A DNA stretch of 64,000 nucleotides from Certhia americana. Its lineage: Eukaryota; Chordata; Aves; Passeriformes; Certhiidae. Shown piece by piece: positions 34,592-48,427 of the stretch. Below the pieces are notes generated by a model. The model was not told where the DNA came from. It saw nothing but the letters and a program-made list of their open reading frames with translations, and searched no databases. Where the stretch lies: positions 310,001 to 374,000 of the forward strand of contig JAGMWU010000037.1 of the NCBI GenBank assembly GCA_018697195.1, read 5' to 3'. A program made the position numbers and the translations under genes. The number at the start of each line of letters is the position of its first letter. Within the stretch, counting starts at the first letter, position 1.

Positions 34592-37500
34592 TGAATGTTT
34601 GTTATGAGGTGTTTCAAGAGTCCTTGTGTTCTCAGCTTCTTGCAGAGAAATTCTAGTGTAGCTTTTCTCTGAATGGCCTTAGTGTTTCCCTACTGAATGA
34701 GGTTTAGGTATGAATTTCTGTACAAGAAGTCTCTTGTTTTCTTTGCTGCCCTGTTTGTCACCCCTTGCCCTTTCCTTAATGACCAAAAGTGGTGCAAATA
34801 TAGATGCTCAGAGTGGCAGGAGCATCATGACTTGGGACGTGTTCCTCCTACCCTCCCAAAACCGATGCAGGGAAGGGCCAGCTGCTGAAGCCAGCAGAGC
34901 CTGGCTCTGAGCACTTCTTGACAGGAACATCCCACAGGTTGGATTAGGCAGTCCAACAAGGTAAATTAGAAAACTAGGAGACAAGGCACAGAAGTGGTGG
35001 CTGAAGGGTCCTGCTCTGTGTTTGCCACAAAGGTGCTGTAGGACTCGGTTTGTGGATTAGTTTCTGAAGGGCTGTGAGGAGGATTTTCCTCAGGGAATTC
35101 CACAGGATTTCATACCCTGTGGCAGCAGTGTCTTGTGGGTTGTGCAAGGGGATCTCTGCCATAGCCGTACTTCTCATTGGAGGCTTTTCCCACCTTTTGT
35201 TTTCCAGGTTGTTTCTTGAAAGAATGATTTTGGCATCTCTGCACTACTGGGATAAAATTTGTGATGCAGGTCTGTTCTGCAGCAGGCATTGCCCCCAGGA
35301 TGTTTGCTAATAATGGATGTGGTTTTCTCATGGTTTAATACCCACTGGAAATGCTGCTGTTACAGCTGTGCATAGAAAGGCACTCTTGGATTGTGGTCAG
35401 TGCAGGGCTGGAGCAAAGCAGGGAGAGTTAATTTTGGGGGCGGGATGGAATTGGGGTTGACCATTCCAGAAGGGAGGGCATCCAAAAGCCAGGAAGGATG
35501 TGGGGCTGTAGCAAATGCTGGCTGCCCTGCTTGGCTTTCTGCCAAGGGCAGTGGCCCCCTGGGCTAAGACAGCCAAAAATATTTTTCCAATAATACGTTG
35601 TTGTTGTTTCTTTAATTATTTGAGTCTTTATTGCCCAAGCCTAATTTTGCAACTCTTAATTTATTTTGTTATTGATTGTAGATGAGCTTGCATTCTGTCT
35701 TTGGCTGGGCTTATCCTTTTCAAAGACAAATGTCATTTTGGCAAAACAGCTGAGTTAAAGTCGATTGCACTTTCTTGGCCCTGTGCTGCTCTCCAAACAC
35801 TAAAATAGCCCCTTGGCAGCCTGTTCTTTCCTTATATTAACTGCAGTTTCAGCAACCCCTGTCACAAAAAACCAACACTCTTTCTGGGCTATCATCAACC
35901 TTTCTGAACATGTTTCCATAGCCTTTGTGTTCCTGAAACTTGTGCATGTTACAAGAGCAGCGTGCACTCAACTGCTGCTTTGTCATGTATTTTGTCAAGG
36001 TGTGGGGTTCCCAGAGTTCCTGCTGGGTTTTCCTCCTCTCCTGCTCAGTATGTTGCAGCATTAAGGTCATGTTTTACACTGTCAGAGGCATTTGCAAAAC
36101 TTGTAGATTTAGTGAAGTCTTGCTTTTACTGCTGGCCAGTTGCAAATAAATACTTGTAAATGGAAAAAATAGTTCAGATTTTTCCGTTTCCAAGAAATAA
36201 AATGCATCTGTTTTTCACTTGTTCCATGTGGGGTTTTTGCCAGATGCCTGCTGTACCTTTTCACTTGGAAACTATAATTTGGTAAATTCAAGTCTTTGTT
36301 TAAAATTTCATTTGAAAGAATCAAAAAATCCTGTCAGTTTAACAACTGTAAAGGAGTCATTACTTAGACAATGTAGGGCCTTGGGAGTAGTTGGAATGTT
36401 TTGGACCAGGGAGACTGTGGGCAAAAGGTAGCTGTGCTGCAGCCCAGGACATCAAATACTGTGCAGGCAGATCAGAACTTGGGGGGCATTAGGGGTGTAA
36501 ACATTGCAGTCAATACCCAAACCCTTTTCTAAGATTTTTTCCCCCACACAGCTGGGAGAAATGAGCCTTTTACTTAGATTATATTCAGTGCTAAGTGGAA
36601 TGGTAAGCAGAGTGCAGGTAGTAGATTAGACTAAACAGTCTGGCTGAGGTAAAAGGGGAAGAGAAATCTGCAGATCATGGGCACAGCATTCATTTAACAC
36701 ACACATTAGCTGTCTCTTGACAGCCAATGGGGTTTCTGTGATGATTATTAAACAAGAGGCAAAGAGTTCATTGTATCTCTGTAGCCAGTGAAGAAGAATC
36801 ACTCTAGACAGAGGCATTACTTCCCCCTGGTGTTATTTTGTGTAAGGGCAAGATTTGCCCTGGAAAGAAGAAAATCCCACTGCAATTTGGTAGCTGGTAG
36901 CACAGTTCAGACATGGTCCTGGTGCATCCCTGTTCCTCTCCAGTGATTCCTTGGCACTGTGTGAGTGGGACAGAACACGCACCACAACTGTGCAATGACT
37001 GGTGGCAACTGGAAAATTGCAAACTTGTTTGCAAGAACATTGCTAAAGAAATAAATGTAGAATTTTTTTTATAAATATCTTCTTTTTTAAGTACTCCAAG
37101 GGCAAATTAATTCTCCTAATAAATCCAGCAGTAAGCATGGGAAAATGGGATACAAGAGCTTATATCCTTTAAAGCACAAATGTATGTTTAAAGCTGAGGA
37201 AGTAGAAAATTCTATAATAAAATCAAAACGATGTGAAATGAAATTAAACCTCTGATTTTATTTCCAGTGGCTGTAGAAGTTCAGGCTTGGGAAAACTGTG
37301 TTAGGTGGAAGGAGGCTGGGCAGTAGCTCTTGTGTCTTGGATGAGAGCAGGGAGCAGAACATGCTGTAGCTGTTGTGTTTGAAAACTATCCTAAATAGGA
37401 ATTTGATAAGGGATTCCCTCTTTTCAGAGAAAAATTTAGGACATAGAGTTGCAGTGTAGCAATCAAATGTCAGAGGAGTTTGTCAGGTAGTCAGAGCAAC

Positions 37501-40484
37501 AGAGCTGCAGCAATCTGCTCTCGTGAAAAAAATCATGTGGTAATTATTTTTCATCATCAAGGTGAATAAATCATCTTAACTTGTTCATCAAATTAGGGAT
37601 TCTTGGAGTTGATGTTTTGTATTTTATCAATGATGTGTCCATTTTAACTTTTTTTTTTTAGATTGTGTCTCTTCTGCTGGGATGATTTAATCCCATATTC
37701 ACTCAGTATGCAATAATTCTTTCAGGAATCAGCTGTACTTTGAAGGAAATGTAAAGAAGCTGGGTATCATAGAGATGAGCTGGGCTGCTGTGGTGTTTTG
37801 CTGGCTACAGCACTCCAATATCAATTTGTTTTTCCCATCCCATTAACTAATAATTTACCTGTGAAATTCTTGTTGCAGAGGCCCCGCTCCAGGAGTTCTC
37901 CTGTCTGGACTGGTAAAGGGCCTCCCTGAGTTTCCATTGCTGCTCAAAATGTGGAGGTCACAGAATTCCATTTCTTGCCACCTTTTTTCATTGAATGCCT
38001 GAGCCTGCAGCCTTTGGACAAAGCAGCTGAAGCCTGGCCCCGGTACCTGAGGGCTCCCTGAGTGGCTCCTTCTGAGCTGCTGGGCAGGGAACGGGGGTTT
38101 GTGTTGATATTCCTTGTCAGAAAGCCCGTCTGTGCAAGGTAATTCTCTGCTTGCCTGAAAGGGAGGGGAAGGGCAGGCACTGATGTCTCCTCTCCCTTCC
38201 ATCCCTTGTAGATCAACAGGAACAGCTTCAACTCCCAATTCTTACTACTGCCTCTGCAAGCTGAGAGTAAGAAGTCATCTCTGCAGGGAAATTGCAGGTA
38301 AGGCTGGAACTGCTGGGAGAGGCTGAGCCGAGGGGAGCCTTGTCTGCCTGCACAGGGGTGTGAGGTGAGAGCTGCTGGGACAGGGAGCCTACCCTGAGTG
38401 AGGGAACTCCTGACTCAGCTGGTCCTACAGTTCAGCTGTCACAGCTGACTCCAGGGGAAGATAGTAAAGCCTCCACGGAAAAACCCAAATTGCAGAGGTG
38501 AAGCCAATTCTATTGATTTATTATTATTATTTTTGGTTTTAATAACCCGGTGTCTTCTGTTACTGTACATTGAGGTGTCTCTTCAAATAACTTAATGTAT
38601 GCAAAGACATCGAGTTCTGACCATAAGGGGTTTGATGTCATATTAGTGACAGCAGCATTGAAAGGAAGGGAAGCTCTTGGGAAGGTACCTAAGGTCTATC
38701 TTTTCCAAACAGCTTCCATTGGAGCAGTTTTTGCCTGGGACTTGATTCATCTTCTTTCTGCCTTTTGTCATCAAGGAAGTCCAGTGAAGGGATACAGAGA
38801 TCAGTTTGGCTAAATACAGAACTGTAAAAAAACAGAAGAGAGTCTTTGGAAGAGAAGCTGCTGGAGTTTCCCATGACTGTTTTCCTGAGGTCTGCACCTT
38901 AGGGGTTGGCATTTGAGTAAATACCACCCCAAGCCCATAGATTAGGAGGCATTGTTGTCTCACCTGTGGTTAGGAGCAGGTGTGGACAGTTTCTTGTACT
39001 GCCAGGTGTTCACTTCCTCAGCTTTAGGGAATCTCTGGATTAATCTGTGCCCAAGTGTGTGAAACAGAACTTGGCTCACTAGGGTACAGTGCAGGTGGAT
39101 TATCAGCAGCTCGTGGTCAGGAGGGGATGCAATGTCTTTTCTAGGAAGGCTGACTTTATTTCATTCTCCAGGTGCCATCAGAGGTTTATTTATTTATTTC
39201 TGCAAATGCTCTGCTCTGTAACACTCATCTTTTCTCTTTCTTTTTTGAGATGCAGTCTTGAGCATTTCAACGGGACTTGATGCTGTGATCATTATTTGTT
39301 TTAAGAGCTTAGCAACTACAGAAATTGTCATGCGCCATCTTTTTAAGCAGCCCAAACCATTTCAGTCCAGTCCTTACAGATAAGTAGTATGGTTGGGCAA
39401 AGGCTCAGCTGCCCTTCTGATTAGATTCTGTTTGGCCTAACATGGAGAGGAAGGTTTTAATCCAAATCATCCTCACTAATGGTCTCAGGTTACAGTATAG
39501 AGGTTCATCAGTTCTGACTGTCCTTCCCTGATACATCACAAAATTCTAGAGAGGAATAAAAAGTTCTCCCTGGAGATGCCAGGATGCTTTTTCCAGGTTC
39601 TCAGCCACATTGCACTGGGAGTGACAAGCCCCAAAGCAGTGATACCTAGCTGTTATCTTCTCACATCAGCTCACCTGTCCCTGCAAATGTCATGATCTTA
39701 CTAAAAAAGCTAAAAGGCTTTTAAAAAGAAATATTTTCTATTTGCTTTGAGTTTAGGTTGGTTTGCATAAGAAATTACTTCCAGGCCCTGACTGAACCTA
39801 AGGGGTTCCTGTTCTTCAAAAGGGAGTTAGATAAATCAAGATTCTATCTACTCCCATGCTAATTTTCTTCCTCCTCTTCTTGCTTCTGCAAAACATGTGT
39901 TCTCCAGTTTCTCACCTCAAGGAGAAAAATTGCATTTTTGCTCAGTTGTACAAGCTGGCAAGGGCAGTGCTCTGCATCTTCCCCTGGCCACCAGGCAAGA
40001 AGAAAGATTTCTGACACCCCATTAGGAACACCCAGAGTCATGATGTTCCTAATGGTTCCTACAGCAGTGCACACACAGGGCAGGGTTTCATTTGTTGCTT
40101 TTCTGGCACACACTCGTTCTCTGTTGGCTGGCTCAGCAGTATTCAGCAATTGTTCCTTGCTTACGTGGAAATAGTTCTTGGATTAGAATTCTGTCTCTCT
40201 GTGCAGTTAATTTGTTGAACTATGTGGTAAAAGAAATGTTATTTTGCCCTTAATCATTGTTAACAGAAATATAACCATGGCCAAACTCTCTTGGATATAC
40301 ATATAATTTTCAATATAATGTACAACAAAAGGCATTGTATTAAAAATTTCTATTGAGTGTCAATGGTTTTAGTTACAACCTATAAAATTATACTTAATGA
40401 ATCCCATAATGTTCCACTTACCAGTGTCTCTGTCTATTACACATGCTGAACTGGGAGCTGCCAAAGGAGTATTGCACTGGCTCT

Positions 40485-40508
40485 CATAATAATAATTATA
40501 ATAATAAA
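40485..40508. repeat. ATA trinucleotide microsatellite
   Basis: An imperfect (ATA)n array, ATAATAATAATTATAATAAT followed by AAAA. Confidence 0.85.
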
Positions 40509-41217
40509 AGGATTCATTGCAATCATTCCACATAATCCTCTATAACTCGCTGTTTCCAAGTTTGTGATCCTTTGATGCTTATTTGGCTACAAAATGAAAG
40601 CCTTGTCTCCAGATAATGAAGGAAAGGAAGGTTGTCCTGGACCATTTGAAGTCTGAGAATATTTGATTCTTTCATTGTTTACAGCTAGACTTGAAAAGGA
40701 TCAAAAAGATTTTTGCAGGGCTAGCTTAGTGTAAAGGCTTCTTTCTAACTTGTAGCACAGGCAGTGACCATAAAGAAGGTATTATCTTAGGACTCAATTA
40801 CACAGTAATTAAAGCAAACTACAGATTGTTTCATACAACAGGGGCAAGGAGTGGAGAGCTTTTTCAATATGGAAACAACTTTTGTATGTACAAGGCAGAA
40901 AGCTGGAGTTAACCAAAACCAAATTTCTCTTTACTGAAAACTTCAGTTTATTCTTACTCTTTTACACCTGTTTTGGAAATCAGCAGACACCCAGATTGCC
41001 ATTAATGACTGCACCTGATTTCCTTCAGGAAGCTGTACTTAATTATCCAAATGGAGCACTAAGACATAGCAGAGTCAGATAAAAAACGTTTTCAGCTTAG
41101 TTCTCCATTTGAATTAACTCCATTGGAATCAAATTTCCCTGATCTTAGGATCTGAAGTGAGTGTTTTAGTGTACAGAAATGGAAGAGAATTCCCCTAAAA
41201 ATTCTACCAATCCTTAC

Positions 41218-41238
41218 TTTTTTTTTTTTTTTTTTTTT
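41218..41238. repeat. Homopolymer T run (21)
   Basis: Twenty-one consecutive T residues followed by ATTTTCAG. It could be a retroposed antisense poly-A tail or a strong pyrimidine tract, but no coding exon follows. Confidence 0.95.
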
Positions 41239-44200
41239 ATTTTCAGAGGCATATCAGCACAAAGCAGCAGGATATACAGGCAGCTAAGCCCAGAATATCT
41301 AAGTGTTGATAAAAGGTGTTTGGCTGCTACATGAAAGAACACAAGAGACAGTGGCAGACTAGGAATGGTGAGTCCTGTTTTAGTATCTACTCAGATGAAG
41401 CAAAGCCAAGATTGAAACAAGGACAAGGTTAAGGCACTTGATAGACAATTAACCTGTTTTAAGGAATTCAGACCTATTTGAGGACTAATTTAGTGAGAGA
41501 AGCTTACATTTCCTGATGAGAGCCCAGGATCAGGGGTGTGTTATACCTGAATCAGTGGCCTTGGGAAAGAGATAAACAAGACGTCAGCAGAGTTGGGGTT
41601 ACACCAAGAGAACCTGTCCCTTCTGCCCCAGGGAAGGGGGCAGAGCTCGTGCTGAGCTAAGGATAAACTTGCTGAGGAGATTCACATGTGGGGTCCTGTT
41701 GTGAGCACAAGTTTCTTTTTGTAAGGGAAGTCCCCTTCATTCACAATTTAAAGTGGGCTTTCCAATGGCAAAAGCATTTGAAGAATTAAGATCAGAGACC
41801 CAATCCAAGGCTAGGACCAGGGTCTGTGTGAAGGTAAGAGAAAGGATTTCCAAATGAGCACAAGCAGCCACCTGAAATGCAGTTTAGTACATGGAGGACA
41901 GAGAACACCTCTTTTAAGTTTAGGGAAGAGAGGATCTCCTTCTAAACTAGTGAATAACCTACCAGTGTACTCTGTCCATTCCTGATGGAAACCCATCTTT
42001 AAGGTCTTACACTGCAGCGCCCACGAAAAGCAACAAGAGAATGGAAACATGAAAGATAATCTCTTGAGCTCTTTTATAAAACAAAAGCTGTTTTAAAAGC
42101 CTCTTATCATGGTAACTGCTACCAAAAATCCTGTGTAGTAACAGAATATGAAGTGCTACCTAGAAAATCTTCACTGTATTTTTCCACTGCTCATTTGATA
42201 GGTCTAGAAATACTCTGACTGGGAAAAGGGCAGAAAAGTCACGATCTCACAAATTGTTTCTAAAAAAACCCCAAAATCCCCTGATTTATGACAGATTCTG
42301 CTTGATTCTATTTACAGAGAATCTTGCTGCTAAGGGAAATTGATATTGGCACTGACACCTTCACAAAATGCTACCAAGGGTGAAAATGAACCATCAACAT
42401 CACAGCTATGGGAAGGTGTAAGTAGCACTGGCTGCCAGGTTGATATGTAAATGTGTGTATTCCTGTATGACAGCCACTCACAGTGATGCAAAATGTTTGA
42501 AGGAAAAATTGTTATTGCTATTGCGAATGTCCTTCTCAACCTCTTTACACAAGTAATAAAAATAGTGCAAAAGCTATGGTGGCCCATTTCCTGGAAATGC
42601 CAATTTCTGTTTGTTGGTAGAGGTAGGCAAGAGAGCTTCTGGCAAATATCTAAGTACAACATGTTCAGCAGAGGCTTTCACCTGCCTCTGACTTGCAGAA
42701 GTACAAATCACGTGTGACATATCTAGGGAGGAGAAAATGAACCATCAGTCATCAGCTGATAAAGCCACAGAACAAGATGTTTACTCCCATTTTGGTTTCT
42801 TTGGTTACTGGTTTATTTTTTTTTTCATATGAGAAGTACTACTTTTGTAACAATAATGTTTGTTTAATAAACCATTTTGCTTCTTAGCTGCACATTTTTC
42901 TCTAATAAAGACATTTATGTTCTTGAAGTTTTATTTCCTTTTCTAAACACTGATATTCCCCTTTAAACATGAGGATATAATAATAGGCAAATAAGATACT
43001 TACTTTCAGCTGTTTTGCAGACATTTGATGCTTAGCAAAACAACTTGTTTCAGCTAGAACAAATACAGGTTATCCATTTTACCTGGGATTGTGTTGTTGC
43101 AATCGCTGTCATTCTTCACATGTTCAAAATGCTTCTCTAAAAATTTGCATCTGGAAGCTCTTTGTTCCATACATCAGTTGTGTTAAACATAGGTTGAAGT
43201 CCATGACTGAAGCTACAAGATAGTGGCTTATGCCACATTTCACAAAAATCTTTCAGCTACTGCCATGGATAAAAAAATACTCACACCAAAGTTCTTCCTG
43301 AAAGGGAAAAAAAAGTAATTTTTACCTATGCTGTCTAAGCATGTGAGGCACATGCCTGTAGATTTAATTTTCCAAAACACAGAAACTCCTAATGGGACAC
43401 GCAGCCTTTCCAAAACCCAGGCTGCACAAACCCTTCTGGGTTAACAGGAATTGACGGTAATTCTGGCAGCCAATACTGCCCTCCAGTGTGGGTTGTGTTA
43501 ACTTCCTTCTGCAGTGGTTTCCTTCTTCAGGGTTAATAAAGTAACTCAGCGTGCACTGCTGAGTGTGTCATCCCATGACTTAACATTTAACTTTATCTTA
43601 AGATAAATATTTAAGAAAATAATTTTAAAAGCTATTGTTTATCAGCTGTTACTTTCCTTTCTATGAATTACTACAAAAATATAAAGGAATGTGGAAATAC
43701 ATTATTATTGGATTTATTATTTTTATTTGCTCCATGTTGTATTTAGTATTTTTCAAAAGTTCTGCAGACCCACTGGATCACCTTCACAGATGCTGTGTAA
43801 CGTGTTGTGGATTTGCTTTCTGCAGTTATATTTCTATATGCAACAGCCATAAAAGAAGTCAGTATTATTTCACTACTCTCCCTGCAGATTTGTGATTGTC
43901 CATATGGTATATATACACGTATAAAAATGGGATCTACATTTCAAATCAAAAACTCCTTCCAACACCCTCAAAACATAAGGAACTGTTAATCTCTACAGCT
44001 CATCTCATAGTCAACACACTGCTTAGATATACAAACACCTCAATCTCATTTAGAAACAACTGGTGTTACAGGCATAGCTGATTTTAATTTATCACTGAAT
44101 TATCTTTTTTGTGTCATTTGTCTGAATTTCAATCCCAAATCGCAGTAAAAGAGAGCATTAATGCTAACACAGAGTTAGGGTGCTCAATACTCCCAATCAT

Positions 44201-45384
44201 CAAGTTGCAGAAAGGTTTATTTAACCCCGTATTCTCTGTGTGTTTATTAACATACTGAACATCCACTGGAGTTTGCATGTCATAGGAAAAAAGAGGTGGG
44301 GAGCTGGGGGATGTGTCTGTCTGTGTTTTGCACTGTAGAGAATAATTTCCAGTCCAAACTGTGTGTGTACAATTCCTGCGCAAAACTGTCCACCTCAGGG
44401 ACTGCTTTTTGCAGAATTTGAGGAAACACTTCACTGCACTGCTGTGTGAATGCTGTGTCACGTAGGATGTTCTTTTAATATAAAAAAGCACATATTATCC
44501 TAAATTAAGCCACTTCTCAGAATTCTTCAAAGAAATGGTTAGGTCAGGGTGCTGTAATTCCTTTATCAAAACATGCTAGAGAAGGTGGCTGCACCTTCAT
44601 TCACTGACATTCCAATCAAAAGGAAAAGCGGGTAGGCTGAGCTGGCACCTTCAGTTGTCCTGAGAACAACTGATGATCCCCTTGGTTCCAAACACTACAA
44701 CAAGCTGGTCTGTGATGCTGGACTTGCCCCCACAAGCAGCCATGGTCCCACACTGCCTCCTGTGCTGCATGAAGTGATGCAAATCCCTCAGTTCTAGTGC
44801 CCACTGCCATGCTGTGCTCCCTGGTTTGTGTATCTCATCTGATCTGTGAGTAAATAAATTCTGATGGAAATGCAGCTTGGCTTGGCTTCTCCCCAAACCC
44901 CTGCTGGCACCAGCAGTTGTTCCCAGTCTCTCTTGCAGCAACAGGGGAGGTTTTGTGCAGGGCAAATGCGACTGCCAGTGTCAAGGGTCAGCTCCACAGC
45001 CTCTTGTCTTTGTCACCAGCTCCCACAGCTGGCTGGCATCCATTTATTCTATTCTCTTGGTTTACAATCAGCTTGAGACTTTCTGCTGCAGAAATGTTGC
45101 TTCCCCCTGTGACCCCAGCAACCTTTACTTGAAATGATCTGTGCTGTTAAATCCTGAGGTAGTTCGGCTGTGCCCTGGGCATCGATTCAGTTTCTGTCCC
45201 CTTGCACCACCCTTGTGGAGGGACACAGAGTTGTCAGATGCCATCAAGGGGCAGGACACATTTCACATTTTCAATTCTGCACCGACACAACCCCAGAACT
45301 TACCCCTGGGGTCCCACTATGGTTTCCAACTGGACCTGGAGCTGCTGATCCCAACCTTCCAAGGCTGGTGCCTCAGCTGGTTCT

Positions 45385-45580
45385 CAACTCACTTTCCCAG
45401 TCTGTGTTTCATCAGCTCATCCATGAGGATGTTTTGGGAGACAGAGTCAAGGGCCTTGCTGTGGTTGAGGTAAACAAAATCCACTGCTCTGTTCTCCTCC
45501 ATTACACTGGAAAAGGCTGAGGGGTTGGTGAAGGTTGGCTTATCATAAATCCTTGCTGACTGCCAGGCCTCAGGCATCTA
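45385..45580 (-). mobile_element. CR1-type LINE reverse-transcriptase relic
   Basis: The reverse-strand frame 45,577-45,389 contains AVDFVYLNHSKALDSV followed by SQNILMDELMKHRL. This is a decayed form of the reverse-transcriptase motif (V.YLDFSKAFDTVSH.IL...L). The catalytic-region Asp of YLDF is replaced (YLNH), so the copy is inactive. It is a fragment only, with no intact flanking ORF2. Confidence 0.85.
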
Positions 45581-46398
45581 CCCCATCACCATGACCACTC
45601 AAAGATCACTGAGTACTGTCCCCTAGCCACCCTTCACACAATATTAGGAGCATTCCTCTTCTGGATTTATTAGTTGTGGGCTCCTCATTCCTCATTTTTA
45701 AGGAGGCTATAATAGCAGTGTAGAAAGCAATCCCCATTTTTAATTTTTCACCAATAAGTGTTTTCACTGGACCAGCAACGGAATCAATTCTAATTTACAA
45801 ATTATTAGTCCCAAGGTGGCAATGACAAGCCAGGAAAGAGCATAAGGCAATCACATTTATATCACTCCATCTGGGAGAGGCAAAAGCTGAGTGTCTGCTT
45901 CAACAAAGACCATGCCACACAGACATGTTGCCATTGTTTTCCATTCACTCCAAGAAAAAGACCTGAAGGAAAAAATGCTGGTTTTGTTCTTGACCATTCT
46001 CCAGAGACATTTTCTGACTTGAAATCTGAGACCAGTTCTCTGATCAGTATCTTCCAACATCATCTCACTGCTCCGAGTCATTCCAGTGGACAGCTAGAAA
46101 CTTCTGGAAAAATAAACATTCAAGGATATTCAGGAGCGAGGATAAAAGTACCTCACAGTACTTTTGATGTTTTACAACTTTTTAAATGTTGTAAGAATTT
46201 TAGTGAAATGGGAGTTAATATTATTACATAGTTTTGTATCTCTTGCACAAATGAATAAAAAAAAGAAATTAATTCCTAAGCCCTCCCATTTTTGCCTCAG
46301 GAAATTCTAATCTCCAAACTGATAAAACCACTTCTCCCTTCAGTTCTTTTTAAATAAAAATGCTGTAGTCTTATTACACTTTTCAAGGTCTTTTTTTT

Positions 46399-46399
<1 letters not shown>

Positions 46400-46433
<34 letters not shown>
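46400..46433. repeat. Homopolymer A run (34) preceded by T8
   Basis: Eight T, one C and then 34 A residues. It may be the tail of a retroposed sequence on the + strand; the sequence before it is not one I recognise. Confidence 0.95.
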
Positions 46434-46434
<1 letters not shown>

Positions 46435-46606
46435 CCTGGGAGAGCAACAAGCCTACAGTGAGTCTCTGGGGAGACAGTTTATGGCAAAAGTAGGAGAAAC
46501 ATTGTACTACAGATCCAGTTGGAGAGCCCTGGAGTGGGCTGTTCTTCCCTTTGAAATATTTTTTTCTTTCCTCCCACTCCCACTTTAGTCCATCTTTACA
46601 CAATCT

Positions 46607-46644
46607 CTTTTATTTTATTCAAAATCTCTTTTATTTTGTTCAAG
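46607..46644. repeat. Imperfect 20-bp tandem duplication
   Basis: Two adjacent copies of the pattern TCTTTTATTTT(A/G)TTCAA.. lie head to tail. Confidence 0.8.
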
Positions 46645-47542
46645 TGAAGCAGCAGCAAGAATTTCCCCCGCTTTCTGTTTTGTTTTGTTTTGTTTTTTTT
46701 TTTAATTGAGAAGAACTGCTGGTACTCAGCCTCTGGTGGGAAAAAAGCACAGGCCGAGGCACAGTCCTGGCTCCCTTCTCCCACATTATTCACTCTGGTG
46801 CAGTTAGAAGCCAATGCACACTAATTGCTGTGATCCCCCCATTTGGCTTTTAACTTAAACAGCCATCTGTAGGAGAATCTCGGCTGCTCTCAGCAGCCAG
46901 AAGCACTTGGAAACAGCAGCCCCTAACATTGTTTAATTTTTACTTTGAGGTCATGAAAAAGACCACTAACTGTTTCAATGAAACTCCATAGGATGGGCTT
47001 TGGCTGGCTGATTTGTTTCTCCTTTAGGATTTAATTTGAACAATATGGACTTTTCCCCATTAGCATAAAATAAATCAGCACTTTGCACTAGTTTCCCACG
47101 CATCACTTTCCACAGGCTGCCAGCATTAGGGATCATGTGGACAGATGACAAGCACTCAAACTACTTACATCTATTACAGTCCACTGGTCACATCAGCTCC
47201 TGGTTTTGATCACTCACTTGTGTATCACTGTTACTTGCTTCCCACAGTCACCAGGTTTAATATACACGTGCCTTGTAAGTCAGCCACACAGCATATTTAG
47301 ACAGTCATAAATTCAAATCAGGTAGCAAGGGGTTGAATAATAGAAGACATTTTTTCTCATTGAGGCAGTTACTTGAAATACACCACAGCTATACTTGTAG
47401 GATTTCAAGGAGATCAAGTATCAGAACTTATAATTTCCTTCCCCCGCTTTCCATATTCATGTTAGCACATTAAATGCTGCTTTATATAGAAATGATTTTG
47501 TTCCACAAGTCTAACTGAGATAAGTTTGAGATTTACTGAGTG

Positions 47543-48125
47543 TGATGGGTTTATTTTCTGCTGTGAGATAGAAAAGCAGGCTCAAACTTTGAAAAGTATA
47601 AAGAAAAAATTATTAACAAAACCGAAAGAAGAATAATGAGAATCAAACCTCCAGAACACTTCTCCACCCCACACTTTCTTTCCTTCCCACCAACAACGTA
47701 CAGAAACAGCACCCAGAATTTTCAGTCAGTTTTCTACCTCTAGAATAGTTTTTCTTCAGTTCACTTAGGGAGAGAGCATCTCTTGTTATGCTATACAAGA
47801 AAACAGTTCTCTCATGGATTTTAATTTCCAAGAATAGCAGCCACCCAGGAATCTGCATTCATGAGTTCCCTCCCATCTTTCACAGCTTTTTTTCTTACAG
47901 ATGTGTTTATGGGCCATGTCAGCTTATTGGGGTATTTTAAGGATGAGCTGTTCTAGCATAAAACAAAAGTTCTCTTCATCCATCTCTGGGAACAGAGGTT
48001 TTCTTCTATTCCAGGGCAAGGTTTTCTCTGTTCCAGATCCTCACTGGATCACAGAAACATCTGCTTACTTCAACACTGGTGCCTCTGCTCACGACGGTGG
48101 TTAGAAGGAAAGATCCTCCCAATGC
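47543..48125. mobile_element. Possible avian LTR-like retroelement segment
   Basis: The segment begins TGTGATGGGTTTATTTTCTG and then has an A-rich stretch with AAAAATTATTAACAAAACCG. That order (TG start, 'GGGTT', then an AAATTATTAAC A-rich block, then C-rich text) resembles some bird endogenous-retrovirus LTRs. I see no coding region, primer-binding site or second LTR, and the right boundary is arbitrary. Low confidence. Confidence 0.3.
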
Positions 48126-48427
48126 ATTCCATGAATTACAGGGAAAAAACAAAGTCTGATATATCAAATATATCTTTACCATAGCCTTACAAGAATTTCA
48201 GCCCAAGACCAATGCATCTCCTCAGTCCCCTGCCATCTAGAATTTGACTCCGTCACTGACCTCAGAGTCCCATTGTTGTTGTCTCTACATGCCTTCACCC
48301 TTCCCTTTTTCCTGATTCAGGAGAGAATTGGTGTTCATGGTGTCGTTTGTTCTCAAGCCTTAGGAACCGAAGGAGTTTATTTGATAGAGTCCTGCAATGC
48401 TGAAAGGTTGATCTGGTGCAGGCTCTG

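Larger units (their letters stand above)
31590..34612 (+). other. AFF1: Probable AFF1 3' untranslated region
   Basis: The region runs from the stop codon to tandem AATAAA signals at 34,579-34,591 followed by a GT-rich stretch. There is no long convincing coding frame. AT-rich elements such as ATATTTATTT (about 34,285) and CATTTATTTAA (about 34,351) would fit a regulated 3'UTR. Earlier AATAAA hexamers at 33,088 and 34,472 could give shorter forms. The extent is inferred from signals only. Confidence 0.55.
34613..45384. other. Gene-poor stretch, no supported gene
   Basis: Open frames here are short, unrelated to any family I recognise and lack paired splice signals. It contains further AATAAA hexamers near 36,145 and 36,196 that could serve a longer AFF1 transcript, an ATA-rich simple repeat (40,485-40,508) and a T21 run (41,218). 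Confidence 0.6.

Noticed and set aside
44651..44965. 104-codon minus frame ending in a plausible-looking globular peptide
   Set aside because: No recognised motif, no splice context and low-quality similarity to anything known; could be a decayed retrocopy but cannot be supported.
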